Made by a program: the position numbers and the translations under genes. This document shows, piece after piece, positions 1 to 4,884 of a DNA stretch of 6,135 bases. Below the pieces are notes generated by a model that did not search any database, had not been told where the DNA came from, and saw only the letters and a list, made by a program, of their open reading frames with translations. Numbering within the stretch: the stretch's first letter is position 1; each line of letters starts with the position of its first letter. Origin of the DNA: Candidatus Stahliibacteriota bacterium. GTDB lineage: Bacteria; Hydrothermota; Tepidihabitantia; SM23-42. Location of the stretch: assembly GCA_030613445.1 (NCBI GenBank), contig JAUWLY010000184.1, positions 1 to 6,135 on the forward strand. The letters run 5' to 3'.

Positions 1-434
1 GATGATCTCAGTCCGACCGGTACACCACTATCCAAGATCACAAAGCTCGCTGATGACCAGACTTTTGAAAACTGGATTTATCATTCGGTTATAGGCTGGT
101 ACGGTGACACCTTTGATATCATACCTGGTTGTGCATACGAAATGCTTGCGGTGACTGATGATACAATTATCCTTGTAGGATCTAATGATCCAGATGGACT
201 CATTCCTCTGAATGAAAATCCTGGCGCGATTGGTGATCGCAACTGGGTTTCAGTTCCGTACAATGCAGTGTATAACCGCGTCATTGATATCACTGATGAA
301 TACAGCTCAGGCGGTGAGGCAGTGACCAAGATCACGAACCTGAGAGATGACCAGATCTTTGAGAGCTGGATTTATCATTCGGTTATAGGCTGGTATGGCG
401 ACACCTTTGACATTGTACCTGGACGTGGATATGA
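1..434 (+). repeat. Internal tandem duplication, 294-bp period, inside gene 1
   Basis: Bases 1-140 align without gaps to 295-434, so the period is 98 codons. The best-conserved part starts at TGG 73 and TGG 367 and is nearly identical for about 55 nt, with mostly synonymous differences (tac/tat, ggt/ggc, gat/gac). Flanking residues differ more. This looks like a duplicated protein module whose core is conserved; further copies may lie upstream of the window. Confidence 0.85.
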
Positions 435-1452
435 AATGCTTGCTGTTCTTGATACGACATGGAATCCCACTGAATTCAGCAATGAAACGTTCTTGCAGAT
501 GGCAGCAAGGCGCAAAAAACACACTGATGTTGAAGTCAGACTCGGTACATTATCAGAACCTGACCGTTCGCCGGTCTGGGCAATGAATGAAATAGGTTAT
601 TTGCCAGCACATGCTAAGGCAAAACAGGCATATCGTCAGGCTGGCATATCGCATATCGTGCGTGCTGAAATCGAAATGCCGGATTGTGGGCAAGTCGTGT
701 TTACAGCATATCGTCTAAATCAACCGCATGATGTATTGACTGAGAACATTATCGGCTGCGGCACCGCTGCTAAGAATGATCTACATGTACTGTGGTTTGA
801 CGCGGGTAATTTCATGAGACCGTGGGAACATGGTGAAGAGATTATCCTGATAGTCGAAGCATTGAAACAAGGAAAAGGCTATTTTACGGTCTTGAGTTTC
901 AAGCTTGACCAGGCAGTGGATATTCAGGAACTGGGTGAGCTTGTGCTCATGAACATACCTGAGCCAAGTGCCGGTAAGGGCACAGTATCGTGGAACATGG
1001 TTGACAATAACCATGTGATTGGCTATAGTCTTTACCAGGGTGACCGAAGAATGAATGAACAAGTGATTATTGAAAATGAATTCAGCGCTTCTGATGATGC
1101 AATCTTGAAACCTGTGATAAAAGGTGGTTATGAAACAGTATTTGGTTCACATGGTTCGCGCTTGAGCGTGACCCCAGTTTCCTATGCTTTTTCGATTTAT
1201 CCAAATCCATTTGCCAAACAGACACGAGTTGACTATGCAATTCCTGAACCTACTTTAGTTGAGGTTAAGATTTACGACGTGACTGGAAAAGTTATTAAGA
1301 CGCTAATGAATAAAAAAGTCGAGCCTGGCTATTATCAAATAGACTGGTATGGAAAAGACAATATCGGCAGAAAAGTTGCTGCTGGTGTCTATTTCATACG
1401 GATGAATGCTCAGGGATTCGAGTCTCAGCAAAAGGTTATTTTTGTACGCTAA
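1..1452 (+). CDS. Secreted repeat protein with FlgD-like/T9SS-type C-terminal module, 3' part
   Basis: The frame is open from base 1 and ends at TAA 1450-1452, giving 483 visible residues; the start lies upstream of the window. A module beginning near residue 79 (DRNWVSVPYN) and ending near residue 156 (LDTTWNP) duplicates residues 1-58: residues 22-43 and 120-141 match at 20 of 22 positions (core WIYHSVIGWYGDTFDI), with a period of exactly 98 codons. Residues about 165-380 are beta-rich and I do not recognise them. Residues about 395-483 form a FlgD-like immunoglobulin fold of the kind used as a C-terminal targeting or anchoring module: YPNPF at 400-404, then V.IYDVTGKVIKTL, PGYYQIDWYGKDNIGRKVAAGVYF and a terminal KVIFVR. 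In Bacteroidetes such tails direct type IX secretion. Whether that holds here is unknown, because no secretion genes are visible. The protein is most likely a surface or extracellular structural or adhesive protein; no catalytic motif is seen. It probably shares a transcript with the next gene. Confidence 0.85.
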   Translation, partial: DDLSPTGTPLSKITKLADDQTFENWIYHSVIGWYGDTFDIIPGCAYEMLAVTDDTIILVGSNDPDGLIPLNENPGAIGDRNWVSVPYNAVYNRVIDITDEYSSGGEAVTKITNLRDDQIFESWIYHSVIGWYGDTFDIVPGRGYEMLAVLDTTWNPTEFSNETFLQMAARRKKHTDVEVRLGTLSEPDRSPVWAMNEIGYLPAHAKAKQAYRQAGISHIVRAEIEMPDCGQVVFTAYRLNQPHDVLTENIIGCGTAAKNDLHVLWFDAGNFMRPWEHGEEIILIVEALKQGKGYFTVLSFKLDQAVDIQELGELVLMNIPEPSAGKGTVSWNMVDNNHVIGYSLYQGDRRMNEQVIIENEFSASDDAILKPVIKGGYETVFGSHGSRLSVTPVSYAFSIYPNPFAKQTRVDYAIPEPTLVEVKIYDVTGKVIKTLMNKKVEPGYYQIDWYGKDNIGRKVAAGVYFIRMNAQGFESQQKVIFVR

Positions 1453-1461
1453 GATTAAAAT

Positions 1462-1487
1462 GGGTGGGGACATTTATGTCCCCACCC
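1462..1487 (+). other. Perfect intercistronic hairpin between genes 1 and 2
   Basis: The arms GGGTGGGGACA (1462-1472) and TGTCCCCACCC (1477-1487) pair perfectly over 11 bp around a TTTA loop. The stem starts 9 nt after the stop codon of gene 1 and ends 6 nt before the Shine-Dalgarno sequence of gene 2. No run of T follows on the + strand, so it is a poor rho-independent terminator. It could protect the upstream mRNA 3' end, adjust the ratio of the two products, or be one copy of a dispersed palindrome. Confidence 0.8.
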
Positions 1488-1493
1488 TGAAAC

Positions 1494-1499
1494 AAGGAG
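1494..1499 (+). promoter_or_regulatory. Ribosome binding site of gene 2
   Basis: AAGGAG lies 1 nt before ATG 1501 and 7 nt before ATG 1507. Only the second spacing suits initiation, so ATG 1507 is the chosen start; it also gives a cleaner signal peptide (MKLISK...). Confidence 0.8.
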
Positions 1500-1506
1500 T
1501 ATGAAT

Positions 1507-2640
1507 ATGAAACTAATTAGTAAAATTGTGGTGATGTTAATACTCGGGGCTGCATGCGGTTTTGGACAACAGACTTGTACGGTTAACCAGATAGTAAAAA
1601 ATCTGCCTATTGCTGATGTCAATGGAACACACTGGTATATATACAACCTTGCTGATGCTGAAGGCGACGTATGCGTTGAGACCGATTCCAGTTGTTTGAC
1701 TTTTCTATCTGGCAGTGACCTTTTCTGGAGTGCTGAGGTAGGCCATGCGTTTTTTCCACCTCAACCGCTAGTTGATGACTGGCTTCTCATGTTCGGTTCA
1801 TGGGATTCTGCTTATGTGAATCCTGGTGTATATGGTGATAAACAAACCCATACCGGGTTTTACTGGCTCTATTCAGACAGCTTGACCAGTACCTCACTTA
1901 ACGAATGGCCTGATGATACAGTGCGACCCATACCAAAACCTATTGTGACCAAGACTGGTCCGGGCGGCGGTGCCAATGATACAATCTGGGTTACGATCCC
2001 CAATCCGCGTGAAACAAGGTACAGTGGACAAACTGCATATGATGTACTTGGATTCTGGTTATTTGCCGATACAACAACTGCCGCCGGTACGCCGAATGCT
2101 TATGATGCTGGTACTGCTATGGACTTTGGGTTTATCGCGGTAGATGGTGTGTTTGGCGAGAATACTGTGCACTGGATGCTTGAGAGTGATGGTTTTGAAG
2201 GATGGTCGACCTGGACCACTTATTTTGCGTACAAAATTGTGGCGCGTCCGGATACAACTATCGATAATGTTGGGTACTCAACATATTATTTCTCCCAGAA
2301 CTCAGACCCGATTGACGTATATCAGAATGTCATCAGCATTGAAGAAAATACCCAACCGAGAGTCCAGCAAATAATGCTTCAGGCATTTCCCAGTCTATTT
2401 GCTGAGAACACGCGTATTGTTTTCTCAATCACAAAACCTACCCTGGTTAAACTTGTCGTGTACAATACATCAGGTCAGATTATAAGAACCCTGATCAATA
2501 ATATGAAACCCGCTGGTGAACATCATATAGAATTTGATGGTACTGATGCCCAGGGTATTGAGTTACCTGCAGGTATCTACTTCTATCAATTGCAGACCTC
2601 TGAAGAGCAATTAACAGGTCGGCTGACCAAACTACGATAA
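1507..2640 (+). CDS. Secreted protein with signal peptide and divergent FlgD-like C-terminal module
   Basis: The protein has 377 residues. An N-terminal signal peptide is clear: MKLISK, then the hydrophobic stretch IVVMLILGAACGFG, with likely cleavage before QQTC. The GAAC sequence is a poor lipobox, so a lipoprotein is less likely. Residues about 20-285 are rich in W, Y, T, D and G, as expected of an extracellular beta-sandwich protein, but I do not recognise a family and see no catalytic motif. Residues about 290-377 match the FlgD-like/T9SS-type module of the upstream gene (V.LVVYNTSGQIIRTL, PAGEHHIEFDGTDAQGIELPAGIYFYQL, terminal LTKLR). The usual YPNPF entry motif is degraded to FPSLF at 294-298. 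The 54-nt gap to gene 1 and the lack of a visible promoter there suggest co-transcription, and the shared tail suggests the same export or anchoring route. A start at ATG 1501 would add only two residues. Confidence 0.85.
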   Translation: MKLISKIVVMLILGAACGFGQQTCTVNQIVKNLPIADVNGTHWYIYNLADAEGDVCVETDSSCLTFLSGSDLFWSAEVGHAFFPPQPLVDDWLLMFGSWDSAYVNPGVYGDKQTHTGFYWLYSDSLTSTSLNEWPDDTVRPIPKPIVTKTGPGGGANDTIWVTIPNPRETRYSGQTAYDVLGFWLFADTTTAAGTPNAYDAGTAMDFGFIAVDGVFGENTVHWMLESDGFEGWSTWTTYFAYKIVARPDTTIDNVGYSTYYFSQNSDPIDVYQNVISIEENTQPRVQQIMLQAFPSLFAENTRIVFSITKPTLVKLVVYNTSGQIIRTLINNMKPAGEHHIEFDGTDAQGIELPAGIYFYQLQTSEEQLTGRLTKLR

Positions 2641-2659
2641 ACAGCAAACATATTTTTAG

Positions 2660-2696
2660 CAAAGGGGCTCAGCTGAAATAATGCTGAGCTCCTTTG
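2660..2696 (+). terminator. Likely rho-independent terminator after gene 2
   Basis: The arms 2660-2673 and 2683-2696 pair over 14 bp, with one G-T wobble at 2666/2690, around a 9-nt loop. The T-rich segment TTTGTGTTCTC overlaps and follows the right arm. It lies 19 nt after the stop codon of gene 2. The T tract is interrupted, so termination may be incomplete. Confidence 0.75.
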
Positions 2697-2746
2697 TGTT
2701 CTCAAGAAATCCCTTAAGTTTTTCATCAATTGAACTCCTATATTTT

Positions 2747-2762
2747 GCACGATGAATCGTGC
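2747..2762. repeat. Short GCACGAT palindrome
   Basis: GCACGAT (2747-2753) and ATCGTGC (2756-2762) are perfect inverse complements separated only by GA; folded, this gives a 6-bp stem with a TGAA tetraloop. Its compact form suggests one unit of a dispersed palindromic repeat, but only one copy is in the window. Confidence 0.6.
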
Positions 2763-2834
2763 GACTACATCATAAAGGAACTTCTCGATGCGTCCCCCTT
2801 TTGTGAGACTTACTCGAAGAGTAAAGAGTTACTG

Positions 2835-2852
2835 TTCGAGCGTAGTCGAGAA
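2835..2852 (+). repeat. Dispersed repeat TTCGAGCG-N2-GTCGAGAA, copy A
   Basis: This has the same 8-nt arms as copy B at 2868-2893 (opposite strand), and its core TCGAGCNNNGTCGAGA recurs at 4744-4759. The arms are partly self-complementary (TCGA...TCGA), so each copy can form a small hairpin. It looks like a REP-type intergenic repeat. Confidence 0.65.
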
Positions 2853-2867
2853 CACACATTGAGGTAC

Positions 2868-2893
2868 TTCTCGACTCGCTTCGCTCGCTCGAA
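2868..2893 (-). repeat. Dispersed repeat TTCGAGCG-N10-GTCGAGAA, copy B, inverted
   Basis: On the minus strand this reads TTCGAGCG, a 10-nt middle, then GTCGAGAA: the same arms as copy A with a middle 8 nt longer. The extra AGCGA/GCGA words look like local slippage. Copies A and B face each other across 15 nt, so the pair could fold into a larger hairpin. Confidence 0.65.
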
Positions 2894-2901
2894 GAGAAAA
2901 T

Positions 2902-2909
2902 AGGTGGGA
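2902..2909 (+). repeat. Left 8-bp direct repeat (putative target duplication)
   Basis: AGGTGGGA here is repeated exactly at 3024-3031. The two copies bracket the inverted-repeat element at 2910-3023, as a target-site duplication would. Confidence 0.55.
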
Positions 2910-3023
2910 ACAATTGGGGTCAAATCTCAACATTCAACATTTTCTAATGTTTTTGCGTTATAGGTTAACATAATTGATTTTTGATTTCAATGTTGAATGT
3001 TGAGAATTGACCCCACATAATTG
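2910..3023. mobile_element. MITE-like inverted-repeat element, about 114 bp, non-coding
   Basis: The arms 2916-2941 and 2989-3014 are 26 nt long and complementary at 25 positions (the exception is A2924/A3006). T2915/A3015 extends the stem, and the outer CAATT (2911-2915) / AATTG (3019-3023) pair across a 4-nt bulge. A 47-nt AT-rich centre carries no ORF of its own. The ends read inward as GGGGTCAAATCTCAACATTC, a style that resembles termini seen near REP-associated tyrosine transposases; this is recall and has not been checked. An exact 8-bp direct repeat flanks it. As it has no transposase, it would have to be moved by one encoded elsewhere. The alternative is a large stem-loop with a role in transcription. 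Confidence 0.65.
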
Positions 3024-3031
3024 AGGTGGGA
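3024..3031 (+). repeat. Right 8-bp direct repeat (putative target duplication)
   Basis: AGGTGGGA is identical to 2902-2909. It directly abuts the element end on the left and runs into the REP-like hairpin on the right, so it doubles as the GTGGGA head of that repeat. Confidence 0.55.
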
Positions 3032-3049
3032 GCGACTTTCCAGTCGCGA
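3026..3049 (+). repeat. REP-like hairpin with GTGGGA head
   Basis: The head GTGGGA (3026-3031) is followed by GCGACT (3032-3037), loop TTCC and AGTCGC (3042-3047), then GA: a perfect 6-bp stem. The layout (GTGG/GTAG head, GAGCG..., palindrome, CGCGA) matches the general form of REP sequences known from Pseudomonas and Xanthomonas, whose head tetranucleotide is recognised by REP-associated tyrosine transposases. The match is by pattern; no transposase gene is in the window. Confidence 0.55.
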
Positions 3050-3083
3050 TAACGGTTGTATTGTCTCCTTTTCTCCCCGTCTC

Positions 3084-3104
3084 CGTTTCCCCGATACTCT
3101 GCAA
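3084..3104 (+). repeat. Shared promoter-proximal 21-nt box, copy 1
   Basis: The sequence beginning CGTTTCCCCGATACTCTGC and ending AA is identical over 21 nt to 4792-4812. Here it sits 6 nt before the -35 hexamer of gene 3. Flanking arms CCCCG (3075-3079) and CGGGG (3106-3110) can pair around it; CCCCG at 3089-3093 offers an alternative partner. It may be an operator or the end of a repeat element that carries an outward -35 box. Confidence 0.8.
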
Positions 3105-3110
3105 GCGGGG

Positions 3111-3138
3111 TTGACATTCCCGTATATTTAGATACAAT
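3111..3138 (+). promoter_or_regulatory. Sigma-70-type promoter of gene 3
   Basis: TTGACA at 3111-3116 is a perfect -35 hexamer. TACAAT at 3133-3138 is a good -10 hexamer after a 16-nt spacer. The predicted start of transcription, near 3144-3146, falls on the Shine-Dalgarno sequence and would leave a leader of under 10 nt, which is unusual. Confidence 0.7.
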
Positions 3139-3143
3139 CATTT

Positions 3144-3147
3144 GGAG
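3144..3147 (+). promoter_or_regulatory. Ribosome binding site of gene 3
   Basis: GGAG lies 5 nt before ATG 3153. An in-frame TAG at 3150-3152 touches the ATG, so no upstream extension of the protein is possible. Confidence 0.7.
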
Positions 3148-3152
3148 TATAG

Positions 3153-4484
3153 ATGCTAAGTACGGGAAAAGAAGACGAGTTAAATAAGATAATAAAGCAC
3201 GCAAACGAGTTCGAAGCCGCTGGTAAGATCAAGCAGGCAATAAAAGAGCTCCAGAAAGCCATAAAGCTAAACCCCAGAAGTGGCAATGCTTTCAACCGTC
3301 TCGGCGACCTCTACATAAAAAGCGACAACATAGATGAAGCTACTGATGCATTTCAAAAAGGCGTTGAAGCCTTTCGTAAAGATAATTTTGCACGAAACGC
3401 GCTTGCCTTATGCAAAAAGATATTGAGACATAACCCCGGCAACGTACAGACCAATTTGGACGTTGCTGAATTACTGGTAGACCTCGATGAAAAAAGCGAT
3501 GCGCTCATATACTACTTCTCATACATTGACAATCAGCTCGCCGAGAAAAAAACCAAAGAAGCTCTAAAGGCGATCGATGCGGTACGGGATCTTGAGATCT
3601 TCAGCGGCAAAGTTATTAAGAAAATTAATGAAGTATACAAGATACTCGGCAGAAATGACCTCGCCAAGAAATTTGCTGAACAGTTACTTATGGATGATAC
3701 TATTGTAGAAGACATTACTGTGCTTGGGACACCGGTTAGTCCTCCAAAAACCAAACCGCCCAAAAGAGAAGGAGGCAAGAAAGTAATTAGAGAAGTTGTT
3801 GCGGAAAAGAAAGCCGTTAAACCTGAACCAGAAGACATTGGAGCCAGGACAGACATTGCCCATCTCGATGATGCCGTAAAGAGTATTGAAAGTGCTGTTG
3901 CCCAGTTACGTAAAGCAATGCGTCTGGATGAGGTGATTGTTGCTCTGGAGGGATCGCTGACTTCTTTTTCTGACGAGCACAAAAAAGCCATTGCCCTTAT
4001 GCAAAAATCACTGCACATTAACCTCAATGCACTGGAAAAATCTATCAAGGATTTTCACGAGAGTTCGAGTAAGAACATGAGGGACCTGGAGCCGCTTCTC
4101 CGGGATTTGAACGGTGCACTTTCCAGTTTGAGTAAGAGTCAAGCGCTCTTCTCTAAAGACGTGAACGAAAATCTGCGAAATATGAGTGACACCTTCAATG
4201 CCACTACCCGGGATGCTATGCGTGATGTCAACAAAGCCTTGAAAGAATTCCAAAAAGCAAGTAATGATATGTGCATAAAAATGGGCGAGACAAAAGAATG
4301 CAGTGTTTCAATGTTAGGAGTCAATGAAGACATAAAGGTTTCACTGCAACAAATGAATGACTCGATGCTCAAGTTTATTATGGCTCAAGAGCTTAAGGAG
4401 AAAAAACAGGGTCGTTTTGCGCTTATCATTATTATCATCGTTGCTGTAATATCTGGCTTGCTTATATTCCAACTTTTTATTTAG
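3153..4484 (+). CDS. TPR / coiled-coil protein with C-terminal membrane anchor
   Basis: The protein has 443 residues and no signal peptide. Residues about 8-180 form tetratricopeptide-like helix pairs: AGKIKQAIKELQKAIKLNP (23-41), NAFNRLGDLYIKSDNIDEATDAFQKG (45-70), a helix pair ending HNPGNVQTNLDVAELL (93-108), then two weaker ones. Residues about 192-230 are a proline/lysine/glutamate-rich linker. Residues about 235-418 are long, charged and helical, likely coiled coil. Residues 422-443 are a hydrophobic stretch (IIIIIVAVISGLLIFQLF) that ends the protein, preceded by the basic segment KEKKQGR. This predicts a cytoplasmic protein anchored by its tail in the inner membrane, with TPRs for protein-protein contact. 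I see no enzyme motif. A general scaffold or assembly role is inferred, and the partner is unknown. It has its own promoter and no clear operon partner; no good terminator is visible after it. Confidence 0.85.
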   Translation: MLSTGKEDELNKIIKHANEFEAAGKIKQAIKELQKAIKLNPRSGNAFNRLGDLYIKSDNIDEATDAFQKGVEAFRKDNFARNALALCKKILRHNPGNVQTNLDVAELLVDLDEKSDALIYYFSYIDNQLAEKKTKEALKAIDAVRDLEIFSGKVIKKINEVYKILGRNDLAKKFAEQLLMDDTIVEDITVLGTPVSPPKTKPPKREGGKKVIREVVAEKKAVKPEPEDIGARTDIAHLDDAVKSIESAVAQLRKAMRLDEVIVALEGSLTSFSDEHKKAIALMQKSLHINLNALEKSIKDFHESSSKNMRDLEPLLRDLNGALSSLSKSQALFSKDVNENLRNMSDTFNATTRDAMRDVNKALKEFQKASNDMCIKMGETKECSVSMLGVNEDIKVSLQQMNDSMLKFIMAQELKEKKQGRFALIIIIIVAVISGLLIFQLFI

Positions 4485-4538
4485 ACACACAACTAGCAAG
4501 CTCCAAATCCCAAATAACAAGTAACCGATTCTTCAGTT

Positions 4539-4590
4539 ATTAAGTTACTAAGTAATTAAGTTACTAAGTAATTAAGTTACTCAGTCATTA
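4539..4590 (+). repeat. 16-bp tandem repeat, 3.25 copies
   Basis: ATTAAGTTACTAAGTA occurs at 4539-4554 and 4555-4570 with no change, then as ATTAAGTTACTCAGTC at 4571-4586, followed by ATTA. Each exact unit and the start of the next contain the odd palindrome TTACT-A-AGTAA. It lies 54 nt after the stop codon of gene 3. It is probably a slippage-prone minisatellite whose copy number may vary between strains. Confidence 0.9.
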
Positions 4591-4596
4591 GGAACC

Positions 4597-4717
4597 GTGC
4601 GCAGCACTTCTTCAGTGAAACGTGTCTGCAGCCGACCTGTCTCGAATTATTATGAGAGGAGGCGTGTCTTCAACGGAGTGTGTCTTCAGTTCGCGAATGC
4701 GAACATGCTTCCAGCAT
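4597..4717 (+). repeat. Run of short perfect hairpins
   Basis: Perfect small inverted repeats follow each other: GTGC-GCA-GCAC (4597-4607), CACT-TCTTC-AGTG (4605-4617, overlapping the first), GTTCGC-GAAT-GCGAAC (4689-4704) and, directly abutting, ATGCT-TCC-AGCAT (4705-4717). GTGTCTTCA occurs twice at 16-nt spacing (4664-4672, 4680-4688), and ACCTGTCTCGA occurs at 4635-4645 and 4737-4747. This looks like a mosaic of decayed or shuffled palindromic repeat units. Confidence 0.5.
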
Positions 4718-4743
4718 AGGGCCTCTACCGCTGCGAACCTGTC

Positions 4744-4759
4744 TCGAGCTTTGTCGAGA
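4744..4759 (+). repeat. Dispersed repeat TCGAGC-N3-GTCGAGA, third copy
   Basis: It matches copy A (2836-2851) at 14 of 16 positions, in the same orientation. With its flanks it forms the hairpin TCTCGA-GCTTTG-TCGAGA (4742-4759). Confidence 0.6.
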
Positions 4760-4791
4760 GAGCAGCCATACCTCCTCCAATACCCAGTTTT

Positions 4792-4812
4792 CGTTTCCCC
4801 GATACTCTGCAA
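4792..4812 (+). repeat. Shared promoter-proximal 21-nt box, copy 2
   Basis: It is identical to 3084-3104. It sits 7 nt before the -35 hexamer of gene 4. Here the flanks ACCCAGTTTT (4782-4791) and AAAACCGGGT (4811-4820) pair over 10 positions with one A-C mismatch, leaving CGTTTCCCCGATACTCTGC as the loop. The arms differ in sequence from those of copy 1 but occupy the same place. Confidence 0.8.
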
Positions 4813-4819
4813 AACCGGG

Positions 4820-4847
4820 TTGACATCTTTGATTAAATGATTAATAT
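4820..4847 (+). promoter_or_regulatory. Probable sigma-70-type promoter of gene 4
   Basis: TTGACA at 4820-4825 is a perfect -35 hexamer. The best -10 candidate at the same 16-nt spacing as the gene 3 promoter is TAATAT (4842-4847), which is weak. The predicted transcript would start near 4854 and leave a leader of about 35 nt. Confidence 0.6.
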
Positions 4848-4878
4848 TAATGAAGAGAATAGACACAGAACTACTGAG

Positions 4879-4884
4879 AGGAGG
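4879..4884 (+). promoter_or_regulatory. Ribosome binding site of gene 4
   Basis: AGGAGG, part of GAGAGGAGG, lies 4 nt before ATG 4889. An in-frame ATG at 4850 lacks such a site and lies next to the -10 region, so 4889 is the chosen start. Confidence 0.85.

Larger units (their letters stand above)
2641..3152. other. 512-nt intergenic stretch dense in palindromic repeats
   Basis: No convincing gene lies here. The stretch contains, in order, a terminator hairpin, a GCACGAT palindrome, two inverted copies of a TTCGAGCG...GTCGAGAA repeat, a MITE-like element flanked by an 8-bp direct repeat, a REP-like hairpin, a 21-nt box shared with the gene 4 promoter, and the gene 3 promoter. Positions 2697-2746 and about 2763-2833 hold nothing I can name. 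Confidence 0.8.

Noticed and set aside
2965..3204. 79-codon open frame on the minus strand
   Set aside because: It is built from the right half of the MITE-like element, the REP hairpin and the start of gene 3. No domain or initiation signal is visible.
3533..4048. 171-codon open frame on the minus strand
   Set aside because: It lies wholly inside the well-supported TPR/coiled-coil gene. Its serine-rich product is what the antisense of lysine- and alanine-rich helical coding sequence gives, and it has no ribosome binding site of note.
4456..4501. GCTTGCT...AGCAAGC inverted repeat at the end of gene 3 as a terminator
   Set aside because: The arms are only 7 bp, the loop is 32 nt, the left arm is in coding sequence and no T run follows.
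4539..4590. CRISPR array
   Set aside because: Units are 16 bp and directly adjacent with no spacers, and no cas gene is in the window.
4622..4840. 72-codon open frame on the plus strand
   Set aside because: It is made of the hairpin mosaic and the shared promoter box, ends in the promoter spacer, and has no convincing Shine-Dalgarno sequence.
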